From: Pinguiococcus pyrenoidosus
Lineage: Eukaryota > Sar > Pinguiophyceae > Pinguiochrysidales > Pinguiochrysidaceae
Direction: 5' to 3'
Length of the DNA stretch: 64,000 nt
Assembly (NCBI GenBank): GCA_019677205.1
Contig: JAAMXY010000976.1
Location: 1-64,000, forward strand
Shown here: positions 40,601-52,600 of the stretch, one piece after another
Numbering within the stretch: the stretch's first letter is position 1
Layout of the letters: every line of letters begins with the position of its first letter
The notes under the pieces: generated by a model
Seen by the model: only the letters and a program-made list of their open reading frames with translations
Database searches by the model: none
What the model was told of the DNA's origin: nothing
Program-made: the position numbers and the translations under genes

Positions 40601-43600
40601 GTTGGACAGCTGGTGCATCTCCGCCTCGGGGGGGATCATGTGCGACTCAAAGCTCGAGCTCGGATTCTTCGACGACACGGGCTTGTTCGGACGCGCTCGG
40701 TCGAAGACGAGGAGCTGGCAGCCCTCTCCGGAGAGGCTGCATCGCGCGGGCTCGTACACGACGCCCGAGTTCCTCGCGGGGAAGGTCACGAACCTCCCAT
40801 GCTGGTCCATCAGGACGACCACCTCCTTCCTCCGGTGGCTGAAGATGCTCTTGAGCTTCAGCGGCTCATCGGGGTCGTCTGCGTTTGCCCACTCCACAGA
40901 CAGCACATAGTCCCTCGAGCCTCGCTTCTCCACGTCCACGATGGTTCCCATCTCATCTTCGGAGACGTCCTCCCCGTGCGTCCACTCGGGGCCTCGGATC
41001 ACGGTCATGCCAGCTTCGGGCTTCCCGTTGAAGACGGGCAGCCGAACCGTGCAGCCCTGCGCCGCTGGCAGTTCCTCCAGCGTCGCCGAGTTCACCACCG
41101 TCATGTCCTCGTCGTTGGGAACATTGAGGGTCACCGTCAAGGCGGAGCAAGCGCGGAGCCAGGCGTCCCCGTCATCTGCAAAGCGAAGCAGCGCCTGCGC
41201 CGCCGTGCGCTGGCAGTGTGAGTCCTCGAGCCGTGCCATGCGAAGCACGACGCTCATCCTCGCCGTGTCGATCAACCGGTTGAGGTTGGCCCTGTCCTTG
41301 CAGAGCAGGGCGAGGAGCTTCAAGTCGTTCTCCGCCATGTCGCTCACGCACACGTCCTCGGGCTCCGTCGTGATCCAGCAGTCGCGTAGCTCATCCGGGT
41401 GCTGAATGCGGCACCGGAAGAAGCCGTCGGAGCTGGTGTGGTTCCAGTCGGGGAGCTTGTCCGAGTTCTTGTACCACACCCGCCTGTCGATGGTGAGGAT
41501 GTCGCCCTTCTTCGCTCGCTTGCCGGTCTTCGGCGAGTCCGGATGGTCCGACTCGGAGACGGGAAGGCCCTCCGCCTTGACGACCTGGATGCGGTGCTCC
41601 GGCAGCTGGCGAAGCAGCGGGTCAACGTCGATCACGCTCCTCGCAGCCTGCAGGGTGCTCATCAGCGCCAGGGCCTGCGACGCGGGTTCCTGGAGCCGCG
41701 GATTCTCCAGGTGATTGGCGAAGTACAGCAGGGGAATGGTCCCCTTCGCATCCACGAGCTCCTGCTTCAGCGCCTGGTCCAGCGAGATGTTCAGGCGATC
41801 CGCCGTCCCCGATATCGTCGCCTTGAAGCCCCAGAAGACGTTCGACCCATCCGAATGCCAGGCCCAGCGGAGCTTGTTGCTGGGGATGCGCAGCGGACTC
41901 CACACCTCCTGCTGACTGCCGCAAAACTTCTGGTCCGTTCTCTCGGGCGCCTCCACGGACGTCCACTTCCCGCTCTCTTCGTACTCGAGCTTCAGGTAGT
42001 CGTATCCGTCTTCCGTATGGCAGCTCTCATCGAACTTGACAGCGAGGTAGTCCGCCCCCGCGATCTCGACCACTCCACCGTAGTCTTCGTTGTTGTCGTA
42101 CGGGTGGCCCTGGGTCTCGATGACTTCCGTCCCCACCGAGTTCGACCGCTTGTTGTCCCCGGCGATGATGGAGTACATGTCAATGCACCAACGGACCAGC
42201 AGCATGTCCGACTCCTCGGGCAAGGCGGTGATATCATCAATGCTTCGGCCCTCCTTGAGGACCGTGGCCACGGATCTGCTGATCTCCACGAACGTGTCCA
42301 GGTCATGCGTCATGGGGAAGAGGCCGACGGGCACCTTGTTCCACAGCGCCGTGTACTCTTCCTGGCTTGGAAACGGGACGATGCCCGGCTTCCGGAAGAA
42401 CGCCTTTGCGTTGTCCTTCGTGGGCTGCCCGACGTCGGCTCCGCCAGGGATGCAAAGGTTCGCCATGGAGATCTCGTTCCAGAACCGGAGCTCGTCGGTC
42501 GTGGAGAGCGCGATCAGCGCCCGCATGCCATCCTTCCTGGCCAGCTCGAGACAGAAGCTCGTCGACGCCGTCAGCATGCTGATGGCCTTGGCAGCCGGCA
42601 GCGCGCTCGTGTCGTCGGTAGCGGACACCGTCGTCAGGATCCTCGCAAGGTTCACGACAACCTTCTCCAAGACGTCCTTGGGCACGGCGCTCAGAATCGC
42701 GTCAGCGCACGGGGGCTGGGAGGCCATGTTGATGAGCACGTCGAGCGCCGCGTCATTCGAGGGGTTGTCATCCTCCGAGGCGAGCGCGACGATCTTGCTG
42801 CGTACGGCAGGCTGCAGCGAATTGACGAGGACCTCGAGAATGCGAATGTGCTGCGGCTTCAGCTGCTGCAGCTGGTACGAGTCCTGGATCTCCTCAGCGG
42901 GAATCGCGTCGGTCTCATACCAGCGGAAGTTCTCCAGCCACAGAGACGACTGCATCGCAGCGCGGAAGCTGGCGGGATGCTTCCCCACGCCGATGCCGAA
43001 GTCGTTTCCGGCCACGCTCTCGGCGTACAGCTCGGTGATGGCAAGCTCGTGCTCGGTGTCGAGCTCCCCATTGATGTAGATGTCGATGCTGTCCTCGTCA
43101 GCTCGGACGGCGACACACGTCCACCGATAGGGGATGATCGCCGCCCTGGACGTGAACTTCCTCCTCGAGATCATCCCACCTTCCCCCTTGACGCCGCATT
43201 CGAGGCAAAGCCGCAGGGTGGGGCCCACGTAAGCAAAGAAGGCATCCATCAGGTTCCGCTCGTCCTCGGCCATGACCAGGCCGTCCTCTCCCATGGGAGC
43301 AGGGATCCACCTCTTGTCCTCATCCTTCGCCTCGGCGTCCAGCAGCTCCATCTCCGGGGCGGCTCGGAGGCCGGCGTTCTCCATGACGCTCGGATAGTTG
43401 TCAGGCTGGTGCGCGAAGGGCTCATGGCCAAAGTTCAGCCTGCAGCCGTCGTCTTCGCAGCAGGATATCGCGGGGAAGAAGCCCTCCATCCAGTCCGCCC
43501 CCGCCACTCCGTCCTTGAGCCCGCTACGGTCCGGCGGCTTGCTGCCGTGGTCGTGCGCATTGAAGGCTTCCTCCAGGACGTCGCCGTTGATGCTGAAGAG

Positions 43601-46600
43601 CATCCGGCCTCGAACTAGGTCCAGCAACACTCCGATGACGTCGCCCTTCGACGCCTTCCGGTTCCACGCGCTTTGCGCCTGCACAGCGGCCTCGCGGGCT
43701 CCCCAGATCGTGTGTCCCGGCGCCTCGGCGAAAGTCACGGCGTAGCCGCGGCTGTCGCGCTCGAAGTTGCCCTGCCCCTCGCCCGTGAAGAACTGGTTCA
43801 CCCATCCGAAGCACACATTGGCCTGCGACGACGAGATGTGAACTTCGTAGTACGCCCTGCCGCCTTTGACTTTCACGGGAGCTCGGAGGACCTTGTCCCC
43901 GCTGTGCATCTGGTTCCGAATGTTGTAGTTGGGCGGTGCCTTGTAGAAGACGGGACTTCCGTCCTCGGTCGGCTGACCCTCAAGCTTCAGCCACGACGTG
44001 AAGGCGAACTGCAGCTCGTTCTTCCGGACGCCAGTGTCCTCAGCTTCCTTGTCTCGATCCATGAGCCTCGCCTCCTCGCGGAGTCGCCGCCGCTTCTCTT
44101 TCTTGTCTTCCCTCCTCCCCGAGCCCGTCTCCTTCAGCAAGACCGTGAACGCCGGAGCGCGCCTATCCAATCGCGCGGCTTTTGCAATCTGCGTGTACTG
44201 GTACCTCGAGGGCAACACGGCACTCTCCAAGGCGTCGGGGGCCTTCTTCATGGCGACCTCCCGGGCGAGTCGCAGTCCGCACTCCTCGCTCTTTGGATCA
44301 TCGTCCCCGAGCAGCTCGTCAATCTTCTTGATTCCATCGCACGCCGCAAACACCAAAACCGCTTGCTCCGTCTGAAGCAGGCTGGTCAGCGCCCCCGTCG
44401 CACTGCCGCGAACGGTGACGTCGGGGTCGTCCAGTAGCGCCGTGATGGTCTCAATCCCGCGGAGCCCAAACACCACTCCGCGCTGGTAGGCATCCCCTCG
44501 GCACATCGTGGCGACCTGGTCCAAGGCAGCCGCCCTCACCCGCTCGTTGCCGTCGTCCAGACAGGCGAGGAGCACTTCCGCTGCTTCGTCCGACTCGATC
44601 TTGAAGCAGGCCTTCAGAACCGCTTGCGCCTTCTCCCGCAGCCCCCGGGACTTCTCGGTCATCAGCGAGACGAAGGTCTCGACCAAGTTGTTCTCGAGAA
44701 TGACCTGATGCGCTCCGCGAGCCACCGGGTCCCCGCCTCCGCCGAGCAGGGCGTTCATGGCCGCTATCTGCACCTCTCGGAACCTCGAGCGAAGCAGCGA
44801 GGTGACCCACCCCGGGCCATAGCTTCCGATGATGGTCTTGGCCCGGGACGAGTCGGTCAAGATGTTCGCCAGGCAGAGACCAGAGAACTTGGCCATCTTC
44901 AGAGTATCCGCGCTCTCGTGCCATTTGAGAATGATGTCGAAGATGGTCGTCGTGGTGCTGCGGCTTCCGCGAGTACGCGGGGGGGCAGTCGGCAGGACGC
45001 CATCGAAGAAGCTCTTCTGCTTCCTGCTCAGGAAGTCCCCGAGGCTTGGGTACTCCGGCGTGAGGAACAGCGTGACGCCGTAGAACTGATCGCTCGTGTC
45101 GCTTCGGAAGTGCCAGCGCATGTGCGCCGGTTCCTCGGTCGTGAGGATGGTGAAGCTGGGCCACGCAGTGCCGGTTTCCACGTTCCGGCCGAGCGTGGAG
45201 TACTCGTCTCCAGCCGTGTCCTCGTTGAGAACCATGGCCTTCTCGCCGTTGCCAGACAGCCGAGCGCGCACGCGGAAGCCGTCCGGGATCGTCTCTCCGG
45301 AGATGCCCATCTGATTGTTGAGCCGGAAGGGCATCAGGTCGCTGTCCTCCAGCCCGTCGTCCGACTTGTAGATCGAGAACCAGTCATGCGAATACTCCGT
45401 GTGAGTCTCACGCGCAAAGGCCCCCGTGATCCGGCGTGCGCCCGGAAACGTCACCGTGTCCTGCGCGCGGGTGTTCTTCGGATAGCGGCCATGCACCCTG
45501 GGCGTGTCCACGCGGAGGGTGGCGGGGCTCTCCCTCTGCTTGCCGTCCATCGTCAGGTAGAAGAGCGCGGACACGAGGAACTCGCGAACCCGGGTCTTCA
45601 GCTCTCTCTCTTTCTCCATCTCTTGGTACTGGGCAAACGGGTTCTTGACGTTGAGGCTCGCAATCTCCTCGGGAGCAAGATCGGACACGCGGAATCCGGC
45701 TCGCCAGCCCCAGTCCGTGTACGACGCATCCGTGACGAACTTCAAGTAGAGCTTGTTCACGCCGAGCACCCGCAGCGGCTCCGCGACCGTTGGGAAGTTC
45801 TTGGACGATCCGTCGCGGCCGCCGGATAGGCGCCCCGTGTGCACACAATCGCGAAGCCTCTCGTCGCGGAAGATCTCGACGTAGTCGCAGTTTGCTTCCG
45901 TGCTCGTCTTCCCGTCGAAGGCCACTTCGATGGCCTTCTCCCTCGCCTCCCATATCTCGAAGTCAATCACGATCACTTCGTTGGTGTTATCGGCGTACGG
46001 ATGCTCGCTTTCGCGAATCACCCAGGTGGCATCCTCCTTCGCGCTCGCTCCCTCGCCGCACCATTCCTTGAGATCGTCCCGAGGCGGCGGCGGGCGGGCG
46101 CAGGGTAGCGCGATCAGCTCGAAGCCATTACTCTGCACGTCCGAGGCCTTGAAGTGGATCACGAACTCGTTTGTCAAGAGGATCAGGGGCTTCTCGACGG
46201 TCGGGAAGGAGGTGCCCGACATGCTGACATTGGCATCGCTTTTCACGTCGTCGCTGAGATTGTCACCCACGTCGGCATCCTCAATGGCCTTCCAGGCCGA
46301 GGCCAAGTCTGCGCCTTCCTCGCTGCCCGTGGGAAGCTCCGGAGCCTTGAGCTTTACAGCATCGCTGCTTCCAACGGCGCTCTCGGGGCTGAAGAACATC
46401 TTCACCGCTTCGGCGCCGTCGAACTTTAGGTACTCATACATGCAATGGTTCTCCGGACACGGCTGAGGAGAAGCGACCAGCACCCCACCGCTGGCCAGCG
46501 CCTCCTCCTTGGTGTCCCAATAGCTGGGCAGCAGGTCCGACTCGATCACGACGAATCGGTAGCCCCAGTCCGTATTGCTTGCGTCCGAGGTGAAGCTCAG

Positions 46601-49600
46601 CACAAACTGGTGCGAGTTGATGTGCAGCCCATCCTCCTCGGTGGTGGGGAAGTTCTTCGTGCTCGACTGGTACCCGCCGGAGAACGCGCTGTCATCCCAG
46701 AAGCCGGCGTCGATGCTCCTCAGGTCTGCCGGCACCGTTTCCACGCCGTTCTTGCTGGGCACCTTGAGGAAGCGGACTTGGTCGTAGTTGGCCTCCGTCG
46801 AGGTCTTCGGATCAAAGATGACCTTGCAGCCTTTCCCAGGCGTCATCTGAATGAGCTCCTTCACGTTCGCGTTGTTCTCGTAGGGGTGGGCAGACTCGTA
46901 CACACGCCCCCCACGCTCGACGAAAGCTCCGAGCGGGTCCTCGGGAGGAGCCGTAGGAACGACGACGAGGCGGAAGCCCGTAGCGCCGTCCTCCGCGTCG
47001 TATCGGATCCACAGCGAGCTGCGTGGTACGCGCAGCGCGTCTTTGCCGAACAGGCCCGGAAGCGTACTCCCCACCGCATCTCCTCCGATGTAGGTCATTC
47101 CGATCTGCTCGGCCTCGGAGTCGCGCGGATCCGCCTCGAAGAACGACACCTTATCATTCTCCGAGGTCTCCACGCTTCCGTCAAACGCGATCAGGATGTG
47201 GTCCTCTCCGGGCAGGTTGACTTCGTAGAAGCCTCCCTCCTCCACAAGCTCCTCCGAGGTGATGAGCAGGGAGCCTTCCGCCCCCGAATGCGCCTCGAAG
47301 GGCGTGGGGTCTGGCTGCACCGATCTCGCGATGAGCCGCCAGCCCCAGGAGACGTTGGAGCCGTCCGAGACGAAGAGGACGGTGAAGTGATCGGTCGGGA
47401 TCTTCAACGGATGCTCCATGGACGGGAACCGGTTGAGGTTGTCCAAATTCGGGTCAACCAGGCCGTAAGTGTACTTCGTCACCCCCTCGGGCAGCCACGT
47501 GTTCTCTTCGTTGAAGTTCTCGTCGTCCGGACGGCCCTTGAGGAGCTTCACGTAGTCGTGGCCGTCTTCTGTGCTGGTGTTGGGGTCGAAGAAGACTTCG
47601 AGCGACTCCGCACCGGGGATCTCAACCACGGTCAGCTCGTGAGCATTGTCTTCGTACGGGTGCTTTCCCTCCACCATGACCTGATCCTTGAGCTCCTCCA
47701 CTGCACTTTCCGTGGTCAGGTAGGCTTGGGCGACGCGGAAGAAACTGTCCGTGTTCGCGGCGATGGCCTTGACAACGTCTTCGAAGAGCACAATGCCCCC
47801 CCCTTCCAGCGGTGCGCCCTCGACGATCGCCTTCATGGCTGTCTTGCTCTCCGCGATGGCCTCGAACGTGGACGAGTCCTGCTTCATGCCGCGGAGGAGG
47901 GCCTTGATCGCCCAGCGCTTGGTGTCCGGGTCGTAGCTCGTTGCCAGGTCGATGGCAATGGCCAGAAGCTCCGGGGTCAAGAAGATGAAGTCACTGGTCA
48001 GAGCGCGGGCGAGAGAGCGCATGATGTTGCACCGGTTGCGACGGAAGTCGATCTCCAGCTCAGACCTCGCGACCAGGAGGGCCTGCTCACGATTGCCGCT
48101 GTCCAGCGCCTGCCAGGACCCGTCGGAGCTGAACATGTCCCACACGACATTCGTTCGCGTCACCAGGTCCTCGGCATCCGGCGACGGCTCGCCGAGCAGA
48201 GCGGTGAAGATGTCAAGGAACGTGCTCTCGGGGAAGGGACCGGAGAACTTCACCATGCCCGCCGCCCCGGCGGAGAAGGACAAGGCGGGGACCACCCCAT
48301 TCTCCCAGTTCAGCCCGGCCTCCTCGTTCTCCCCCTCGGTGCCGTTCGTCGTGCTGGGAGCCGGAAGCTGCTGCACGTGAACGCAGCGCCCATTCACGTA
48401 GAAGCGAAGCTCGCCGGCGCTGAGGTCCAGTGACGTGCCGACGCTGTCCCCTTCGCTGGGGGCAGACAGATCCTTCAGCTTGGTCTTCTCTCCTGCGTGA
48501 TAGACGCTGGTGCCGTCGAAGCCGTAGCCGCTGCTGTCGTCCCCGAGGCCAATGGCGGGCTGGTCGTCCTCGCGCATGCGAAGACCGTCTGCCTTTGCAT
48601 CGAGCCACCCGATCACCAGCTTCCCCTGGGACCGAAGGACCGTCTCGTAGTAGACGGGCGCGCCGGCGTTGCCTCCCTTCTTCAGGGATGGATGGTCGAG
48701 AGCGCCAACCTTGGCCAGCCGAACTGTCTTGTACTCGTTGGCCGAGCCGCCGTGCTCGAAGGACACCTGCTGGAGCTTCTTGTCAAAGCGCTCCCGATAC
48801 AGCGTCCCGAAGAGCTGCAGCGACTCCTCCAGCTGAGCTCGGGGGAATTCCCTCGACAGCATGAAGTTGGCGAGCGTGCGGGACGCCATGCGCTGCGTGT
48901 CAGCGTCACCGGTGAGCAGCGCCGCCCGAGTGATTTCGTAGCCCTGGGCCAGCAGGATGTCCCCGATGAAGCGAAGCCCATTGAACGCGGTCTCCCCCCA
49001 CGAGGGCTTGATGAAGATGCGGTAGCCGAAGGCGTCCTCGGTCCGTACTTCCCCGTGAAACTCGACGTAAATCCGGCTGCTGTTGCATTCGAATCCGCGG
49101 AAATCGGCGGGCTTTCCCGAGAACTTCAGGCCCCCGCTGCCCAGGCCACGACCTTTGATGGTCAGCTCGTCGGATCGCCCGCTGCCCTTGTACGTCTGGC
49201 TCTCCTCGTCGAACGTGATGATGAGCTTTCGTGCGCCGAAAACGGTGAACTCGCGCTTGTAATTCTGCTCCGAGAGCGTGTACGGATGGGGGCTCTCGTC
49301 GAGGGTGAAGCTTTCGTCGACCCAGTCCTGCTCGCTGCTCAGAATGGCCAGCATGCTCAGTCCCCACCGCCGAATCCGAATGCTCTCGCTGGACGAGATG
49401 GCAGCGATGATATGCTTGAGCATCTTGGGGTTCGAGGCCAGCGAGTACAGGGCGTCGTAGATGTTCTGCAGCACATCAACATCCCCCCCAAAGGACGTCT
49501 CTTCAAGCGACCGGCCGGTGTCGAAGAGGTGGATCAGCAGGCGAAGCCCGAAGGCACTCTGGCCATCAACTTGCTCTCGCAGGAGCGCCAGGGAGAACTG

Positions 49601-52600
49601 CTCCTGGCTGAGCCTCGTGCTGCCCAGAACAGCGAAGACCCTCGTGACCGAGTCCAAGAACTTCACACTGGGCGGTAGCTCCGGTTCGGCCTCGCGATTG
49701 TACACGGAGTTGCATGCCACGAGCTTGAACCCATAGGCCTCGGTGCTGCTGTCGGTCACGAAGTGGACCCAGATCTTGTTCTGCTGGACGACCAAAGGGT
49801 TGTCCACGGTCGGGAAGTTCCTCTCGGTGCCAGCCACCCCGCCGCTGTACTTGGCCTCTCCGACCTGCGTCACCCGGTTCTCGTCGAGGAACAAGGTGAC
49901 GTTGTCGTAGTCCTTCTCCATTTCCGACTCCGCCGTGAAGAAGACGTGGATCTCGTCGGCCCCTTCCACCTCCACCGGCCACGTCCGGTCCTCGTCTGGC
50001 TTGTAGGGGTGGTCCGACTCGATGACCACGGTGCCGGGGCAGTCCACCAGGTTCTGGACCTTGTCTTCGACGGGCGCGTACAGGATCTCGAAGCCCCAGT
50101 CCACGTTGCTGCCGTCCGTGTGGAAGAACACCCAGCAGGTGTCAGCCGGCACAATCAGGGGGCTCTCTTCCGTCGGAAAGTTGTTCGATCCTCTCGGGCC
50201 GGAGTACTTCTCGGCGCCGAAGTATGCCTCCTGATTTCCCTGCTCTTTGCAGATGCGGACGTAGTCGTAGCTCGCTTCCGTCGAGCTGCGCGGATCAAAC
50301 CAAAGCTTGATGACGTTCCCGGATTGGACGGAGATCTTCCATTCCTTGTCGTTGTGGCCCCAGGCGTCCATGTTGTTCTGCGCGAGGCAAACGAAAAGAA
50401 ACGCAAAGAGAAAAAACAAGAGCATTGGCGAGAGCTCCGTCGGCTTGCGAGGCTCCAGTGGCTTCTTTGTCGGCTAGCCTTCATCCTTACCTCATACGGG
50501 TGCGGAGACACCGGTCCGGCCAGAGCGACCGTGGCGGTGCTTCTGTACTTCTCGACCTCAGCTTGCACCTCGACCGACGCCTTGTTCAGCCTGTCCAGGA
50601 GCCGCGACATCGGTTCGCCCGCAATGGCCTTGGCAATGGATCCGTCCCGGCAGAGGATCGCGATGGTGTCAAGGATGGCTGGGGAAGGGCTCTCGCCGAC
50701 ATACTCGTCGATCAGCTCGTCGAGAAGGGACAGGGCGGACGGGAAGACCGTCGACTGGCACGCGAGCTGGATGGGGAGGCTTTCGGCATTGGCAGCCACC
50801 TCCGCTTTGCTCAGTGCCTTGGCGTACGCGCGAAAGTCCTCCACGAAGAACGGAGCCACTTCTCTCGGCACGCCGTCCTGGGAGATCCGCATTGCCTCTG
50901 GGACTTGTCCGATGTACAGGGTAGGCTCTGAGTCGCTTGCTGCGAACGAGGCCAAATCCAGCTCGGCATCCTCAAACTCCTCTTCGAAGACGGCCTCGGT
51001 GTCGAAATAGACGATCAGCCCCGTCGGCTTCAGCACGAGAGTGCAAAGCGTCCACTCCTTCAGCTTGAGGGGCCTGTCTATGGTGAAGCTTAGCTGATCT
51101 TTGCCGTCGGGCCTGGAGGAGCTGCTCAGAACCGGAAGGCGGATCCCGAGCTCCATGTCAGCCTTGGCGGAGAGGCGGAGATGCTTGTAGCGGAGACTGC
51201 CCACGTGGAAGATCTTGGGGCCGTAGTTCTTCCTGGTCGTGTTGGGCTGCGGCGCGCTGTCCGGGTACAACCACATCGAGAAGGAGATTCCCGCGGTGGA
51301 CGCGAGCACGTCGCTGTGCAGGTACGAGGCAATCGAGCGGCTGTCGGTGAGCTTCGTGCTCCAGCGCAGCAGCTGCTGGTAGCCTTCGGCGCCAACGCGT
51401 TGCGGATCACGACGCCCGTCCACCAGCGGACGAGCCCAACTTGGAGCGGGCAGATGGCTCAGATCCTCTTCCGACTTTCCCGAGTCTTGGACGTAGTGCC
51501 GATCGAGCACTTCCAGCTCCATCGCGCTGGACTGGGACGTCGAGTTCTTGCTGGAGATCAGGTCCAGGAGGTTCTTCGCGTTCACTCGCAGCTCTGGCTC
51601 GGGGCTGGTCAGCATGCTGAAGAGGCGGCCGAGGCCCTCCATCGGCTCGGAGTTCTCCCCGACCACGAGCAGCGGAAGGTTGTCCTCGTTCCTCCCGAGC
51701 TTGGTGATGGTGTCCAGGACGAGCTTCTTCACGCCGACATACGTCGTGTCAAGGAGGCCGAGCACCTTCGAGAGGCCGTACTCCATCACGGCCTGCTGCA
51801 GAGACTTGCTCCGGATGTCGTGGGAGGTCGCTTCCAGCGCATTTGCGCAGGCGTTCAGAAGCACGAGGTTGTCCTCGTTGTCAACTCGCTTGTTGGCGTT
51901 CATGATCTCCACGAGCGGGATGAAGGGGCACGAAAGGTACGAAGCTTGGATCTCCTGGTTCAGCGGCAGGCCCACGTATACGGCCAAGGCCTTCGAGATG
52001 TTGTCAATGGTGCCCTCCTCGAGGTCCGACCCCGAGCTCACGATCTCGATCATGTTGACGATGACGCCGTTCTGCGAGAGCTTCGTCCTGCAAGTGGGCA
52101 TCAGGTTGCGCACGAGCGTCGTGGCGACGAGCTTGGTCCACTTCGAGCCTTCCGCAAGGAAGGAGTTGATGCGATTGAGCACGAAGTCGTTGCTGAGGAT
52201 GTCGTGGTTCTCTTCCTCTCGGCTCAGATTTGCCACGACGCTCGCGGCGTAGCTGGTCGTCTCGTCGTCGGAGGCGGCGGAAAGCTCCATCAGGTGGCGG
52301 ACGCTTTCTTCGCTGAGGTACTCCTGCGGAACCACGGTGCCGACTACGGATCCGATCGTCTTCCTGCTCTTGGTCTCCTCAATCTTCTCGTGCGGATCTT
52401 CCGGAAGAGCCATGTCTGCGTCATAGACGAGCAGTTCAATCCCCCAGTCGACGTTGCTGGAATCGGAGCGGAAGCTGCCGTACACGACGCAGCCCGCGAC
52501 TTCCAGTGGCTCGTGGATGGTGGGCCAGCCGGAGTCGCCCGTGAACTTCGCCTGTCCGTCCGCTCGGTTGATCGGCGTCTGGCGCTCTTCGTCCGAGTAC

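Noticed and set aside
37046-41221. Plus-strand open frame of 1,391 codons antisense to the channel gene.
   Set aside because: Composition is Arg/Leu/Gln/His-rich without any domain; it mirrors GC-rich codon bias of the real minus-strand gene, which has clear modules at the same place.
50378-50425. An apparent perfect signal peptide (MLLFFLFAFLFVCLAQ) at the head of the 14.3-kb frame, suggesting a separate secreted CUB protein.
   Set aside because: It is the pyrimidine-rich 3' part of an intron ending in GCGCAG. Splicing joins PHPYE to NNMDAW and restores a complete CUB-like module, and phases agree on both sides.
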